Shown here: positions 16,713-26,752 of the stretch, piece after piece
Layout: every line of letters begins with the position of its first letter
How positions within the stretch are numbered: position 1 is the stretch's first letter
Assembly (NCBI RefSeq): GCF_029870285.1
Contig: NZ_JACSYA010000013.1
Span: 74,233-138,232, forward strand
DNA from: Delftia sp. PS-11
GTDB lineage: Bacteria; Pseudomonadota; Gammaproteobacteria; Burkholderiales; Burkholderiaceae_C
Reading direction: 5' to 3'
DNA: 64,000 nucleotides
Translations under genes and position numbers: made by a program
Notes under the pieces: generated by a model
The model's database searches: none
Seen by the model: only the letters and a program-made list of their open reading frames with translations
What the model was told of the DNA's origin: nothing

Positions 16713-18953
16713 ATGCCATCCTCCTTTCACGCCCCGACCCCGATGGCCGGGGCCCTGGCCCTGCTTTTGTCCGCTGGCACCGCCTGGGCGCAGGCCGCGC
16801 CGCCCGCGCCCACGGCAGCCACCGCCGAGCTGGGCACCATCACCGTGGAGGCCAGCGCCGATGCCTCGGCCGAGGGTCTGTCCAGACCGTACGCAGGCGG
16901 GCAGGTGGCGCGCGGCGGGCGGGCCGGCATCCTGGGCACGCGCGACCACATGGAGACGCCGTTTTCCATCACCAGCTATACCAGCGAACTGATCCAGGAC
17001 CGCCAGGCCAAGAGCGTGGGCGATGTGCTGCAAAACGATCCGTCCGTGCGCATGGCGCGCGGCTTCGGCAATTTCCAGGAAGCCTACTTCGTGCGCGGCT
17101 TCGTGCTGGGCTCGGACGATGTGGCCTATAACGGGCTGTACAGCCTGCTGCCGCGCCAGTACATCGCCACCGAACTGTTCGAGCGCGTGGAGCTGCTGCG
17201 CGGCGCCTCGGCCTTTCTCATGGGCGCCAGCCCCAACGGCGGCGGCCTGGGCGGCAACATCAACCTGCTGCCCAAGCGCGCGGGCAACGATGCGCTGTCG
17301 CGCGTGACGGCGGGCATTGCCAGCGGCGGCCAGGCCTTCGTGGCGGCAGACGTGGGCCGGCGCTTCGGCCCGGACCAGAGCACGGGCATCCGCCTCAATG
17401 CCGCGCACCGTGGCGGCGATACCGCCATCGACCGCGAAAGCTCCCGGCTGGACCTGATGTCCGTGGGCATGGACTGGCGCAGCCGCAATGTGCGCCTGTC
17501 GGGTGACATCGGCTGGCAGGACAACCGGCTCAAGCGCACGCGCACCAATGTCACGCCCAGCGCAGGCATGGCGGCCATCCCTGCGGCGCCCGATGCATCT
17601 TCCAACTGGGCGCAGCCCTGGACCTATTCGGACGAACGCGATCTGTTCGGCACGCTGCGCGGCGAATGGGACATCAGCAGCAACGTGACGGCCTGGGCCG
17701 CCTATGGCCTGCGCCGCAGCACGGAAAACAATTCGCTGGCCAATATCACGCTGGCAGCGGCCGGCAGCGGTGCGGCCACTACCAGCCGCTTCGACAACGC
17801 GCGCAAGGACCGCGTGAGCACGGGCGAGCTGGGCGTGCGCGCCCGGCTGCAGGCAGGCAGCGTGGGCCACGAGATCGTGGCCAGCTACTCGGCCTTCGAC
17901 CTCAAGGTCTACAACGCCTATGGCATGAGCACCGGCGCGGGCAGCACGCTGGCCACCCATCTCTACCGCCCCAGCGACTTCGCGATCACGCCGCTCACCT
18001 ATCTGGGCAACGACCTGTCCGACCCTGCCTACAACCGAGGCACACGGCTGCACAGCTTTGCGCTGGGCGATACGCTGTCGCTGATGGACGGGCGCATGCT
18101 GGTGACGGCCGGCGTGCGCCGCCAGGCCATAGCGACCGATTCGCTGACCTACCGCGTCGTGAACAACGGCGCAGTCAGCAGCCAGGGCGGCGTGCGCACG
18201 GCCTATGACCAGAGCCGCACCAGCCCGGTGCTGGGCGCGGTGTTCAGGCTCACGCCCCAGGTGTCGGTGTACGGCAATTACATCGAGGGCCTGGCCCAGG
18301 GCGACACGGCGCCGGCCCGATCGGGCGATACGGTGATCGTCAACGCGGGCGAGCAGATGTCGCCCTACGTGACCCGGCAAAAGGAAGTGGGCGTCAAGTA
18401 CGACGGCGGCAAACTGGGCGCCAGCCTGGCCTTTTTCTCCACGGACAAGCCGCGCTCGCTGATCGACGGCAACCGCTTCACCTCGGCCGGCAAGGACCGC
18501 CACCAGGGTCTGGAGTTCAATGTCTTTGGCGAAGCCGCGCGCGGTGTGCGCCTGCTGGGCGGCGCCACCTGGCTGAATGCCCGCCAGGAAAGCACGGGCA
18601 ATGCGGCCACCACCGGCAAGCGCGTGATCGGCGTGCCGCGCCTGCAGGCCACGGCAGGCGTGGAGTGGGATGTGCCGGGCGTGCGCGGACTGACGCTGGA
18701 CGGCCGCCTGGTGCACACCGGCGCCAGCTATGCCAACGATGTCAACAGCTTGCGCGTGGCCGGCTGGAGCCGCCTGGACCTGGGCGTGCGCTACATGACC
18801 GAGGTGCAGGGCCGGCTGCTGACGCTGCGCCTGCGCATGGACAACGTGGCGAACCGCAACTACTGGGCCTCGGTGGGCGGCTACCCGGGCTCGGGCTACC
18901 TGACGGTGGGCGCGCCGCGCACTGTCTCGCTGAGCGCGAGCATGGATTTCTGA
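16713..18953 (+). CDS. TonB-dependent siderophore receptor
   Basis: A 746-residue outer-membrane receptor. Residues 1-28 form a signal peptide (ALALLLSAGTAWAQA). The plug domain shows TPFSITSYTSELIQDRQAKSVGDVL, DPSVRMARGFGNFQEAYFVRGF and LLRGASAFLMGASPNGGGLGGNINL, all typical of FhuA/FpvA-type siderophore receptors. The rest is a 22-strand barrel ending in the aromatic residue of VSLSASMDF. It imports ferric siderophores using TonB energy. A TonB box-like stretch may lie in GTITVEAS after the signal. The Fur-like palindrome supports iron control. Confidence 0.93.
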   Translation: MPSSFHAPTPMAGALALLLSAGTAWAQAAPPAPTAATAELGTITVEASADASAEGLSRPYAGGQVARGGRAGILGTRDHMETPFSITSYTSELIQDRQAKSVGDVLQNDPSVRMARGFGNFQEAYFVRGFVLGSDDVAYNGLYSLLPRQYIATELFERVELLRGASAFLMGASPNGGGLGGNINLLPKRAGNDALSRVTAGIASGGQAFVAADVGRRFGPDQSTGIRLNAAHRGGDTAIDRESSRLDLMSVGMDWRSRNVRLSGDIGWQDNRLKRTRTNVTPSAGMAAIPAAPDASSNWAQPWTYSDERDLFGTLRGEWDISSNVTAWAAYGLRRSTENNSLANITLAAAGSGAATTSRFDNARKDRVSTGELGVRARLQAGSVGHEIVASYSAFDLKVYNAYGMSTGAGSTLATHLYRPSDFAITPLTYLGNDLSDPAYNRGTRLHSFALGDTLSLMDGRMLVTAGVRRQAIATDSLTYRVVNNGAVSSQGGVRTAYDQSRTSPVLGAVFRLTPQVSVYGNYIEGLAQGDTAPARSGDTVIVNAGEQMSPYVTRQKEVGVKYDGGKLGASLAFFSTDKPRSLIDGNRFTSAGKDRHQGLEFNVFGEAARGVRLLGGATWLNARQESTGNAATTGKRVIGVPRLQATAGVEWDVPGVRGLTLDGRLVHTGASYANDVNSLRVAGWSRLDLGVRYMTEVQGRLLTLRLRMDNVANRNYWASVGGYPGSGYLTVGAPRTVSLSASMDF

Positions 18954-19001
18954 GTCCCCTGAGCCGCATGGCTTACGCGTGCTGCGGGGCAGCAGGTCGC
19001 A

Positions 19002-20348
19002 TCAGGCTTGCGCCTTGTCTTCGGGCCTGGGAGCCTGCGCAACCAGCATGGCCAGCATGTGCTGGGCCAGGGTTTCATACAGCGGCCGGGCCAGCATGCG
19101 CGACACCAGGCTGGCCAGCATGGCTGCGGCCATGAGGCTGAGCACCATGGAGTGCCCGTCCACCATTTCCATGACGATGATGAAGGCCGTCAGCGGCGCC
19201 TGCGTCACGGCGGCCAGGAAGGCGGCCATGCCCATGGCGATGAGGGCGGGCGCGATGTCAGCGCCCATCAGCGTGGCCACGTTGTGGCCCACGCCCGCGC
19301 CGATCGACAGGGATGGCGCGAAGATGCCGCCCGGCACGCCCACCCAGGCCGACAGCCAGGTCACGACGAATTTGAGCGTGACGTAGAACGCTGGCACATC
19401 GGCCTGTCCTTCCAGCATGTGCTTGACCGCCTCCGATCCCGCGCCGAAGGTGGCGCCGCCCGTCACCATGCCGATGACCGCGATGAGCAGCGCCACCGCC
19501 GCCGCGAAGCGGATGGGAAAGCGCGCGCGCAGCCGGTTCAGCCGCTCGGGCGCACGGGTCAGGGAGGCCGCCAGCAGCTTGGCGAACAGCCCGCCCAGCA
19601 CGCCGCAGGCCAGGGCCACGCACAGGCCGGGCAGCAGCGCGTCCCAGGTGAGATGGGGCACCTGGATGCGGCCAAAATAGCTCAGGTTGCCGAATGCGGA
19701 CACCCCCATCAGGCCCGCCAGCACGATGGCCGCGATGATGAGGCCGCTGGAGCGCGACTCCAGCTTGCGCGACAGCTCCTCGATGGCAAAGACCACGCCC
19801 GCCAGCGGCGCATTGAAGGCCGCCGCAATGCCCGCCGCGCCGCCGGCCACCAGCAGCGCATGGCTGCTGATGCCGGACTTGGGCCCGAACCAGCGCCGCG
19901 CATGGTGCATGACACCGGCGGCCACCTGCACCGAAGGCCCCTCGCGCCCGATGGACAGCCCGGCCGCAAAGCCCGCGCTGGCCAGCGTCATCTTGGCGAA
20001 CGACAGCCACAGCGACACAAAGCGTCCACGCTGCGCCACATCCAGCGCAGGGTCCAGCGCCGCAACGACCTGTGGGATGCCGGAGCCGGCCGAACCGGGT
20101 GCCCAGCGGCGCGTCAGCCACACGGTCCCCGCCGTGACGGCCGGCATCCACAGCAGCACCAGCCAGCCGCCCTGCCAGTGGTAGATGCTCTCGAAAAACT
20201 CGAAGCTGGCATCGGCCATCACCGTGAAGGCCACCACGCACAGCCCGGCAGCGGCGGCATAGGCCAGCACGATGGTGCGCTCCAGCCAGCGCCTGCCATC
20301 CCTGAATTCCTGGTTCAGGTTATGGAGGAAGTCGGGTTCTTGCTGCAT
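19002..20348 (-). CDS. ClC family chloride channel/H+ antiporter
   Basis: A 448-residue ClC protein. The selectivity-filter motifs are present: GSGIP near residue 88, GREGPS (with the gating Glu) near 134, and GGIFAPSLSIGAG in the C-terminal half. FNAPLAGVVFAIEEL carries the intracellular proton-transfer Glu pair, so it should be a 2Cl-/H+ antiporter rather than a channel. No CBS domains follow. It lies 154 bases downstream of cobF on the same strand but has no obvious link to cobalamin. The end is 48 bases from the convergent siderophore receptor. Confidence 0.92.
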   Translation of the reverse strand: MQQEPDFLHNLNQEFRDGRRWLERTIVLAYAAAAGLCVVAFTVMADASFEFFESIYHWQGGWLVLLWMPAVTAGTVWLTRRWAPGSAGSGIPQVVAALDPALDVAQRGRFVSLWLSFAKMTLASAGFAAGLSIGREGPSVQVAAGVMHHARRWFGPKSGISSHALLVAGGAAGIAAAFNAPLAGVVFAIEELSRKLESRSSGLIIAAIVLAGLMGVSAFGNLSYFGRIQVPHLTWDALLPGLCVALACGVLGGLFAKLLAASLTRAPERLNRLRARFPIRFAAAVALLIAVIGMVTGGATFGAGSEAVKHMLEGQADVPAFYVTLKFVVTWLSAWVGVPGGIFAPSLSIGAGVGHNVATLMGADIAPALIAMGMAAFLAAVTQAPLTAFIIVMEMVDGHSMVLSLMAAAMLASLVSRMLARPLYETLAQHMLAMLVAQAPRPEDKAQA

Positions 20349-20502
20349 GGTGGGTCCAGGCTGGGCTCAAACAGCCCATTGTGCACAGACTGCGCAGGCA
20401 CGCTGCGCGCAAGTGCCAATGCCGACCCTGGCGCTGCGTTGCTGGACAGGCAGCACCCGATTGCTGCATACAGCCTGCAGGCGCATCAGGCAGGGCCGGG
20501 CT

Positions 20503-21300
20503 TCAGGTCTGGCGCCGCAGCAGGTAGATATCCATGATCCAGCCATGCCGCTGGCGCGCGGCGGCGCGGGCCTGCACGATGCGCGGGCCGGCTTCGGCCA
20601 GGGGGCCACTGTCGAGCATCTGGCGGTCCATGCCCAGGTAGGCGCCCCACCAGATGGACAGGCCCTCGGGCGACAGTTCGGTGAAGCTGCACTGCCCATC
20701 CAGCATGACCACGGCCGTGTCCACGCCGGGCGGCCAGCCTTGCTCGCGCAGCTGGCGGCCTGTGGTGACCACGAAGGGCTGGCCGATGCCGTTGAGCGCA
20801 ATCGCATGGGCCGCGCACAGCACCTGCATGGAGCTGATGCCCGCCACCACGGTGACGCTGTGCGGCGCAGGCTGCATGCGCGCGGCAATGCGCAGCGTGC
20901 TGTCGTACAGCGCCGGATCGCCCCAGACCAGCAGCGCCACGCGCAGGGGCTGGCCCGCCGCGCGCGACTCCAGCCCCTGCGCCACGGCCTGGGCGATGGC
21001 CGCCTGCCAGCGGTGGGTGATGGCGGCATGCCATTCATCGACCTGGGCCAGGTAGTCATCGCCCGCGCTGCGGCGCACCGGCATGTCAAAGCCCGCGATG
21101 CGCGGGCCGGGGGCGGTGAGCACCGCGTCGCACAGGTCGCGGCGCAGGGCGGCCAGCTCGGCCTTGTCCTCGCCCTTGTGGGGCAGCAGGATCAGGTCGG
21201 CCGCCTGCATGGCGGCCTGGGCCTCGCGCGTGAGGTGTCCGGGGTGACCCGTGCCGATGCCGATCAGGCTCAGCGCCACGGGCGGCAGGACTGGCGTCAT
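20503..21300 (-). CDS. cobF: Precorrin-6A synthase (deacetylating)
   Basis: A 265-residue SAM-dependent tetrapyrrole methylase that methylates C1 and removes acetate, converting precorrin-5 to precorrin-6A in aerobic cobalamin synthesis. The N-terminal [16 protein letters not shown] motif, [13 protein letters not shown] and [11 protein letters not shown] are the usual SAM-binding segments, and the Trp-rich [11 protein letters not shown] tail is specific to CobF. Its ATG overlaps the cobM stop (ATGA). It is the last cob gene of the minus-strand cluster. Confidence 0.92.
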   Translation of the reverse strand: MTPVLPPVALSLIGIGTGHPGHLTREAQAAMQAADLILLPHKGEDKAELAALRRDLCDAVLTAPGPRIAGFDMPVRRSAGDDYLAQVDEWHAAITHRWQAAIAQAVAQGLESRAAGQPLRVALLVWGDPALYDSTLRIAARMQPAPHSVTVVAGISSMQVLCAAHAIALNGIGQPFVVTTGRQLREQGWPPGVDTAVVMLDGQCSFTELSPEGLSIWWGAYLGMDRQMLDSGPLAEAGPRIVQARAAARQRHGWIMDIYLLRRQT

Positions 21301-22139
21301 GCGCCGCCCCCGGCCAGAGGCGTGTCGCGCGCCGTGTCCAGCGCGGCGCCTGCACGCACATCGGTGGCGGGAAAGCGCGGCTGCACGCCCAGCGGGCGGT
21401 AGCGGCGGTCATAGTCGGCGGCATAGAGGCGGCTTTCGGCAAAGTCCTCGGCCTGCAGGCTGCGGCCCACCAGGATCAGAGCCGTGCGCTCCATGTGCGT
21501 GGCCACGGCCTCGGCCAGGCCGCCCACGGTGGTGCGCACCACGGTCTCATCGGGCCAGCTGGCGCGCCAGACAATCGCCACAGGGCAGTCGCTGCCGTAG
21601 TGCGGCAGCAGTTCGGCCTGCACCTTGGCGGCCACATGGATGGACAGGTGGATGGCCAGCACCGCGCCCGTGGCGGCAAAGGCCGCCAGGTTCTCGCCCT
21701 CGGGCATGGCCGTGGCGCGGCCCGAGGTGCGTGTCAGCACCACCGACTGGCACAGGCCCGGCAGGGTCAGCTCCGCGCCCAGCGTGGCCGCTGCCGCCGC
21801 GAACGAGGGCACGCCGGGCGTGACCGTATAGGCAATGCCGGCTTCGCGCAGGCGGCGCAGCTGCTCGCCCATGGCCGACCAGACGGACAGGTCGCCCGAG
21901 TGCAGGCGGGCCACGTCCTCGCCGCGCGCCTCGGCGGCCTGGATTTCGGCCAGGATGTCATCCAGGCTCATGGCGGCGGTGTTGACGATGCGCGCCCCCG
22001 GCGGGCAGTGCGCCAGCAGTTCGCGCGGGATCAGCGAGCCTGCGTACAGACAGACCGGGCAGGCGGCCATGAGGTCGCGCCCGCGCACGGTGATGAGGTC
22101 GGCGGCGCCGGGGCCGGCGCCGATGAAATGCACGGTCAT
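21297..22139 (-). CDS. cobM: Precorrin-4 C11-methyltransferase
   Basis: A 280-residue tetrapyrrole methylase that turns precorrin-4 into precorrin-5. It opens [21 protein letters not shown], then shows [25 protein letters not shown] and [15 protein letters not shown], all diagnostic for CobM/CbiF. The ATG overlaps the stop of the CobE gene upstream, and its stop overlaps the cobF start, so translation of the three is likely coupled. The C-terminal 25 residues beyond the methylase fold look disordered. Confidence 0.94.
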   Translation of the reverse strand: MTVHFIGAGPGAADLITVRGRDLMAACPVCLYAGSLIPRELLAHCPPGARIVNTAAMSLDDILAEIQAAEARGEDVARLHSGDLSVWSAMGEQLRRLREAGIAYTVTPGVPSFAAAAATLGAELTLPGLCQSVVLTRTSGRATAMPEGENLAAFAATGAVLAIHLSIHVAAKVQAELLPHYGSDCPVAIVWRASWPDETVVRTTVGGLAEAVATHMERTALILVGRSLQAEDFAESRLYAADYDRRYRPLGVQPRFPATDVRAGAALDTARDTPLAGGGA

Positions 22140-22645
22140 GCCGTCGCTCCTTGGTTGGATGCCCCGCCAGCGTGGGCCAGGCAACAGTTCAATGGTCCGG
22201 CCTGGCGCAGCGCCAGGGCCAGGGTGGCGCTGCCGTCGCCCGCCACCAGGCGCGGCAGGCGCAGCGCGGCGCCGGGCCCGGCCGCCGCCAGGGCCGCCGC
22301 CTCGGACACGCTGCCCGTGCCGTAGCGCGCCAGCATGCGCGGCGACTGCGTGACCACGGGCTGGCCAGGCAGGTGCTGCGCCGGCACACGCACCAGCGCG
22401 GCAGACGGCGCCACGTCGGCCAGCCAGGCCGCCAGCGCCGGGTGGGCGGCCTTGGTGTCCAGAACCGCCACGGCGCAGACGGCCTGCGGTGCGCTGCACT
22501 CTTGCTGCAGCAGGGCCTGGGCCTGCTGCCACAGGGCCTGCAGGGCGCCGGGCTGGGCATCCGTGTGCATGCCCAGGCCCAGCACGCCGCAGCGGTGGGG
22601 GGCGGGGGACGTGTGCGTCTCGCAGCTCACCGCTGCCAGCTCCAT
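22136..22645 (-). CDS. cobE: CobE/CbiG C-terminal domain protein
   Basis: A 169-residue protein matching the CobE family, which equals the C-terminal domain of CbiG. Seen are [70 protein letters not shown] and [18 protein letters not shown]. CobE is needed for B12 synthesis in aerobic producers, though its exact role is uncertain (substrate handling has been suggested). It overlaps the end of cobL by 19 bases and couples to cobM by ATGA. Confidence 0.85.
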   Translation of the reverse strand: MELAAVSCETHTSPAPHRCGVLGLGMHTDAQPGALQALWQQAQALLQQECSAPQAVCAVAVLDTKAAHPALAAWLADVAPSAALVRVPAQHLPGQPVVTQSPRMLARYGTGSVSEAAALAAAGPGAALRLPRLVAGDGSATLALALRQAGPLNCCLAHAGGASNQGATA

Positions 22646-23838
22646 TGCACCAGCGGCCGCGCGGCCTTCCAGCTGCGCATGCGGCCCAGGGGCTCGGCGC
22701 TGGACAGCTCCAGCCGCAGCAGGCTGCCGCCGTGGCTGGCATGCAATTGCACCAGCAGGGCCTGGGTCTCCAGCGTCACCGCGTTGACGACCAGACGGCA
22801 GCCCTCGGGCATCAGAGCGCGCAGGTGCTCGAACAGCACCGCGTCGAACCCGCCGCCCACGAAAACGGCCTGGGGCTGCGCCAGCGCCTGCAGGGCATCC
22901 AGGGCTGCGGGCGCCACGCCCTGGACCACGCGCAGCCGCGCATGCGGCCCGTGCAGGCCGAAGCGCTCGGCATTGCGGCGGATATTGTCCGCGCGCGCCG
23001 CATGCTGCTCCAGGCTGATGGCCATGCCACCCGCCAGGCACCATTCCACGGCCACCGAGCCCGAGCCGCCGCCAATGTCCCACAGGCATTCGCCCTGGCG
23101 CGGCGCCAGGGCCGCCAGGGTCAGGGCGCGGGCCGGGGCCTTGGTGATCTGGCCGTCGTTGGCGTACCAGTGGTCGGGCCGGCCGGGCACGCGCGGCAAG
23201 GCCGCGCCTCCCTGGGCCTGCAGGGCCACGGCCACGGGCGCATGGGCCGGGTCGGCCGCCAGGGCGGCGGCGGCCTCGGCGGCGCGCCAGGCACGGCGGC
23301 GCTCGCGCGGGCCGCCCACGGACTCCATCACCTGCAGGTGGCTCTCGCCCCAGCCCTCGCGCTCCAGCCAGCCGGCCAGGGACGCCACGGCCGCGCCATC
23401 GCGCAGCAGCACCAGCAGCTGGCGGCCCGGCGACAGGCGCGGCAGCAGCTGCTGCAGTGGCGCGGCATGCAGGCCCAGACAGTCCGTCTCCTCCAGCTTC
23501 CAACCCAGACGGGCCGCCAGCAGCGAAAATGTCGAGGGCTGGGCATGGCAGCGCCATTCCTGCGGCGCCAGATGCGCCGCCAGGCTGCCGCCCGCCCCGA
23601 ACCAGAACGGATCGCCCGAAGCCAGCACCACCGTGGGCCGGCCACGGCAGGCCAGCACGGGCGCCACGTCGAAAGGCACGGGCCAGGGACGGCCCCGCTC
23701 GCCGGCACAGGCCAGCGCCAGGTGGCGCGGCCCGCCGAAAACGATCTCGGCCGCCTCCAGCGCGCGCAGCGCGGCGGGCGCCAGGCCCTGCAGGCCGTCC
23801 TCGTTCAGGCCCACCAATGTCAACCAGGGATCAGTCAT
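22627..23838 (-). CDS. cobL: Precorrin-6Y C5,15-methyltransferase (decarboxylating)
   Basis: A 403-residue two-domain enzyme: an N-terminal CobE-type tetrapyrrole methylase half ([42 protein letters not shown]) and a C-terminal CbiT-like class I methyltransferase half ([23 protein letters not shown]). It methylates C5 and C15 and decarboxylates the C12 acetate, giving precorrin-8X. The methyl-donor motif GGGSGS is intact. Its start codon is the mirror image of the cobK start on the other strand: both use the same CATG. It therefore cannot have a private upstream promoter outside cobK. Confidence 0.94.
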   Translation of the reverse strand: MTDPWLTLVGLNEDGLQGLAPAALRALEAAEIVFGGPRHLALACAGERGRPWPVPFDVAPVLACRGRPTVVLASGDPFWFGAGGSLAAHLAPQEWRCHAQPSTFSLLAARLGWKLEETDCLGLHAAPLQQLLPRLSPGRQLLVLLRDGAAVASLAGWLEREGWGESHLQVMESVGGPRERRRAWRAAEAAAALAADPAHAPVAVALQAQGGAALPRVPGRPDHWYANDGQITKAPARALTLAALAPRQGECLWDIGGGSGSVAVEWCLAGGMAISLEQHAARADNIRRNAERFGLHGPHARLRVVQGVAPAALDALQALAQPQAVFVGGGFDAVLFEHLRALMPEGCRLVVNAVTLETQALLVQLHASHGGSLLRLELSSAEPLGRMRSWKAARPLVQWSWQR

Positions 23839-24604
23839 GCCCCATGTTCTCCTGCTCGGCGGCACCAGCGGTGCCAGCCAGCTGGCCCAGGCCCTGCACC
23901 GCGCCGGCATTGCCGCCGTGTTCTCGTATGCGGGCGCCACCGCGTCGCCCGTGGCCCAGCCTCTGCCCACGCGCGTGGGCGGTTTTGGCGGCGCCCAGGG
24001 CCTGGCGCAGTTCCTGCGCGGGCAGGCCATCAGCCATGTGGTCGATGCCACGCACCCGTTCGCCGCGCAGATGAGCCGCAACGCCTGCGAAGCCTGCGCG
24101 GCCACGGGCACGCCGCTGCTGGCGCTGGAGCGCGCCCCATGGCTGCCCCGGCCAGGTGACCGCTGGGTGGATGTGCCCGACATGCAGGCCGCCGCCGCCG
24201 CCCTGCCCCAGGCGCCCGCGCGGGTCTTCCTGGCGGTGGGCCGCAAGCAGCTGGCCGCCTTCGCGGACCAGCCACAGCACCACTATCTGCTGCGCCTGGT
24301 CGATGCGCCTGCCCCCGGCAGCCTGCCCCTGCCCCACACCTCGGTGGTGCTGGGGCGCGGCCCCTTCAGCGCGGCCGGCGATGAGGCGCTGCTGCGCAGC
24401 CACGCCATTGCCTGGCTGGTGGCCAAGAATGCGGGCGGCGAGGCCACGCGCGGCAAGCTCGATGCCGCGCGCGCCCTGGGCCTGCCCGTGGTGATGGTGC
24501 AGCGCCCCGACCTGCCGCAACGCCCGCGCACCGAGTCGGTGGACTGCGTGCTGCACTGGATCGCTCATGGAACGCTGCCCGCGCAGGCGCCGTCCATGCC
24601 GTAG
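23837..24604 (+). CDS. cobK: Precorrin-6A reductase, antisense within the cob cluster
   Basis: A 255-residue NADPH-dependent reductase that reduces precorrin-6A to precorrin-6B (dihydro form), the substrate of CobL. Family marks are HVLLLGGTSGASQLAQAL, VVDATHPFAAQMSRNACEAC and LVAKNAGGEATRGKLDAAR. It is the only cob gene here on the plus strand. The ATG is fixed by the CATG shared with cobL, and its last 40 bases overlap the 3' end of cobJ tail-to-tail. Any transcript joining cobJ to cobL must run antisense across all of cobK. Confidence 0.92.
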   Translation: MPHVLLLGGTSGASQLAQALHRAGIAAVFSYAGATASPVAQPLPTRVGGFGGAQGLAQFLRGQAISHVVDATHPFAAQMSRNACEACAATGTPLLALERAPWLPRPGDRWVDVPDMQAAAAALPQAPARVFLAVGRKQLAAFADQPQHHYLLRLVDAPAPGSLPLPHTSVVLGRGPFSAAGDEALLRSHAIAWLVAKNAGGEATRGKLDAARALGLPVVMVQRPDLPQRPRTESVDCVLHWIAHGTLPAQAPSMP

Positions 24605-25368
24605 TGGCGCGGCGTATAGACCCAGCGGCCCACGGTGCGCGTCATGCTGTTGCCGACCAGCACCACGGTGCGCATGTCGGCCATCTCGGGCAAGGCGTCG
24701 GCCAGCGTGCACACCCGCAGATGCTCATCGGGGGTGGACACGGCCCGCGCGAACACCAGCAGACGGCCAGGCTCGCAGCAGCCGCGCAGCAGCTGCAGCA
24801 GGCGCACAAAGCCCTCGGGGCGGCTTTGGGAGCGCGGGTTGTAGAAGGCCATAGCAAAGTCGGCCTCGGCCGCCAGCTGCACACGCCGAGCGATCACGGG
24901 CCAGGGCTTGAGGTTGTCCGACAGGTTGATGCAGCAAAAGTCATGGCCCAGCGGCGCGCCGGCCCGCGCGGCGGCGGCCAGCATGGCCGTGATGCCGGGC
25001 AGCACCTGCACATCCAGGGCCTGCCACAAGGCGGCCTCGCTGCCATGGGCCGATTCAATGGCCTCGAACACCGCCGAGGCCATGGCAAACACGCCCGGAT
25101 CGCCCGAGGACACGACCACCACGCGTCGCCCCTGGGCGGCCAGCGCCAGCGCCTGGCGCGCGCGCTCCAGCTCCACGCGGTTGTCCGAGGCATGCCAGGC
25201 CACGGCCTGCTCGCGCCCGCCCTGGCGCGCCAGGGCGCGGGCACGCGCCACATAGGGCAGGTAGCCGACCACATCGGTGGCGTCCTGCAGGGCCTGCGCC
25301 ACCTCGGGCGTGACCTGCTGCAGCGCGCCCGGCCCCAGGCCGGCAATGCACAGGCGGCCGCTCACCAT
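24565..25368 (-). CDS. cobJ: Precorrin-3B C17-methyltransferase
   Basis: A 267-residue tetrapyrrole methylase that methylates C17 and contracts the ring (precorrin-3B to precorrin-4). It shows LCIAGLGPGALQQVTPEV, VVGYLPYVARARAL, VVVVSSGDPGVFAMASAVFEA and VLPGITAMLAAAARAGAPLGHDFCCINLSD, the last being typical of CobJ/CbiH. The start overlaps the cobI stop by a few bases. Its downstream neighbour in the same direction (cobL) is 726 bases away, with cobK lying antisense between them. Confidence 0.94.
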   Translation of the reverse strand: MVSGRLCIAGLGPGALQQVTPEVAQALQDATDVVGYLPYVARARALARQGGREQAVAWHASDNRVELERARQALALAAQGRRVVVVSSGDPGVFAMASAVFEAIESAHGSEAALWQALDVQVLPGITAMLAAAARAGAPLGHDFCCINLSDNLKPWPVIARRVQLAAEADFAMAFYNPRSQSRPEGFVRLLQLLRGCCEPGRLLVFARAVSTPDEHLRVCTLADALPEMADMRTVVLVGNSMTRTVGRWVYTPRHYGMDGACAGSVP

Positions 25369-26132
25369 GCGGCCTCCGGACGGCGGCCCTGGCCATGCAC
25401 GAGCACGATGGCGAAATAAGGGCAGGCATCGTCGGCCACATCGCTCAGGCGCGCTACCTGCTCGCTGTCCGTGGTGCCGTTTTGCACCAGCCAGGCGGCA
25501 TCGATGCGGCCGGCGCGCTGCAGGGCGCGGCGTATGCGCGGCAGGTTGCGGCCCACCTTCATGATGACCAGGGCCTCGGCGGTCTGCATGCGGCGCACCA
25601 GCTCGTCCTCAGGCAGGGTGCCAGTCATCACGCTGAGCACATCGTCGCCCCAGGTGATGGGCTCGCCCGTGGCATGCCAGCAGCCCACCATGCCGGGGAT
25701 GCCGGGCACCACCTCCAGCGTCACCTGGCCGCGCTCGCGCAGCCGCGTGTACAGGTGCATGAAAGAGCCGTACAGAAAGGGGTCGCCCTCGCACAGCACC
25801 ACCACCTGCTCGGTGCGCGCCAGCGCCTCCAGGCGCAGGCACCAGTCGTCGTAAAAGCGCGCCAGCAGCTCCACATAGGCCGCGCTGTCCACCGGCAGTT
25901 CGGTGGTCACCGGGTACTCCATGGCATGTTCGGCCGCGCCTTCGGCCAGCAGCCCGGCCACCAGCTGGCGCGCTTTGCCGGGGCGGCCTTTCTTGCGAAA
26001 GAACGCCACCTGACGCGCGCTGCGCACCAGACGGTCGGCCTTGACGCTCATCAACTCGGGATCGCCCGGGCCCAGGCCCACGCAGACAACGCCAGGTCCG
26101 CCCTGGCTGGGGCGCGGCGCTTCACTCGACAT
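25362..26132 (-). CDS. cobI: Precorrin-2 C20-methyltransferase
   Basis: A 256-residue methylase that commits precorrin-2 to the corrin branch. Visible are VCVGLGPGDPELMSVKA, VVVLCEGDPFLYGSFMHLYTRL, VVPGIPGMVGCWHATGEPITWGDD and the VIMKVGRNLPRIRRAL segment specific to CobI/CbiL. It overlaps the end of cobH by 11 bases and the start of cobJ by 7, so the order cobG-H-I-J forms one tightly coupled unit. Confidence 0.94.
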   Translation of the reverse strand: MSSEAPRPSQGGPGVVCVGLGPGDPELMSVKADRLVRSARQVAFFRKKGRPGKARQLVAGLLAEGAAEHAMEYPVTTELPVDSAAYVELLARFYDDWCLRLEALARTEQVVVLCEGDPFLYGSFMHLYTRLRERGQVTLEVVPGIPGMVGCWHATGEPITWGDDVLSVMTGTLPEDELVRRMQTAEALVIMKVGRNLPRIRRALQRAGRIDAAWLVQNGTTDSEQVARLSDVADDACPYFAIVLVHGQGRRPEAAW

Positions 26133-26751
26133 GGCTGGCCAATGCGTTGATGGCGGCCACGGTGATGGCCGATCCGCCCAGGCGGCCGCGCACCACCATG
26201 CAGGGCGCAGGCATATCCTGCATCAGCGCATCCTTGGATTCCATGGCGCCGACAAAGCCCACGGGGCAGCCGATGATGGCGGCCGGCCGGGGACAGCCGG
26301 GCTGGCGCAGCATGTTGAGCAGATGAAACAGTGCCGTGGGCGCATTGCCGATGGCCACCACGGCGCCATCCAGGTGCGGGCGCCACAGCTCCAGCGCGGC
26401 GGCGCTGCGCGTGTTGCCCATCTCGCGGGCCAGCGCGGGCACACGCTCGTCCTGCAGCGTGCAGATGACGGGGTTGGCCGCTGGCAGGCGCGAGCGCGTG
26501 ATGCCCTCGCTGACCATGCGCACATCGCACAGCACGGGCGCGCCGCACTGCAGCGCCTGCGCGGCGGCCTCGGCCATGCCCGGCGAAAAATCCACATGCG
26601 GGGCCAGCTCCACCATGCCGGAGGCGTGGATCATGCGCACCACCACGCGCTCCTCCACGGGCGAAAAACGCCCCAGCGCCGCCTCTCGGCGGATGGTGGC
26701 AAAGGACTGCCGGTAGATCTCGGCGCCATCGGTTTCGTAGCGGTGCAGCAT
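26122..26751 (-). CDS. cobH: Precorrin-8X methylmutase
   Basis: A 209-residue mutase that moves the C11 methyl to C12, producing hydrogenobyrinic acid. The start MLHRYETDGAEIYRQSFATI and the core FSPVEERVVVRMIHASGMVEL (with the conserved catalytic His), together with IGNAPTALFHLLNML and IGCPVGFVGAMESKD, define CobH/CbiC. The ATG follows the cobG stop with a single base between. An upstream extension is open but is not homologous to the family. Confidence 0.94.
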   Translation of the reverse strand: MLHRYETDGAEIYRQSFATIRREAALGRFSPVEERVVVRMIHASGMVELAPHVDFSPGMAEAAAQALQCGAPVLCDVRMVSEGITRSRLPAANPVICTLQDERVPALAREMGNTRSAAALELWRPHLDGAVVAIGNAPTALFHLLNMLRQPGCPRPAAIIGCPVGFVGAMESKDALMQDMPAPCMVVRGRLGGSAITVAAINALASHVE

Positions 26752-26752
26752 C

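Noticed and set aside
16539..18716. A 725-codon open frame antisense to the TonB-dependent receptor
   Set aside because: The receptor frame has signal peptide, plug and barrel motifs; the antisense frame has none.
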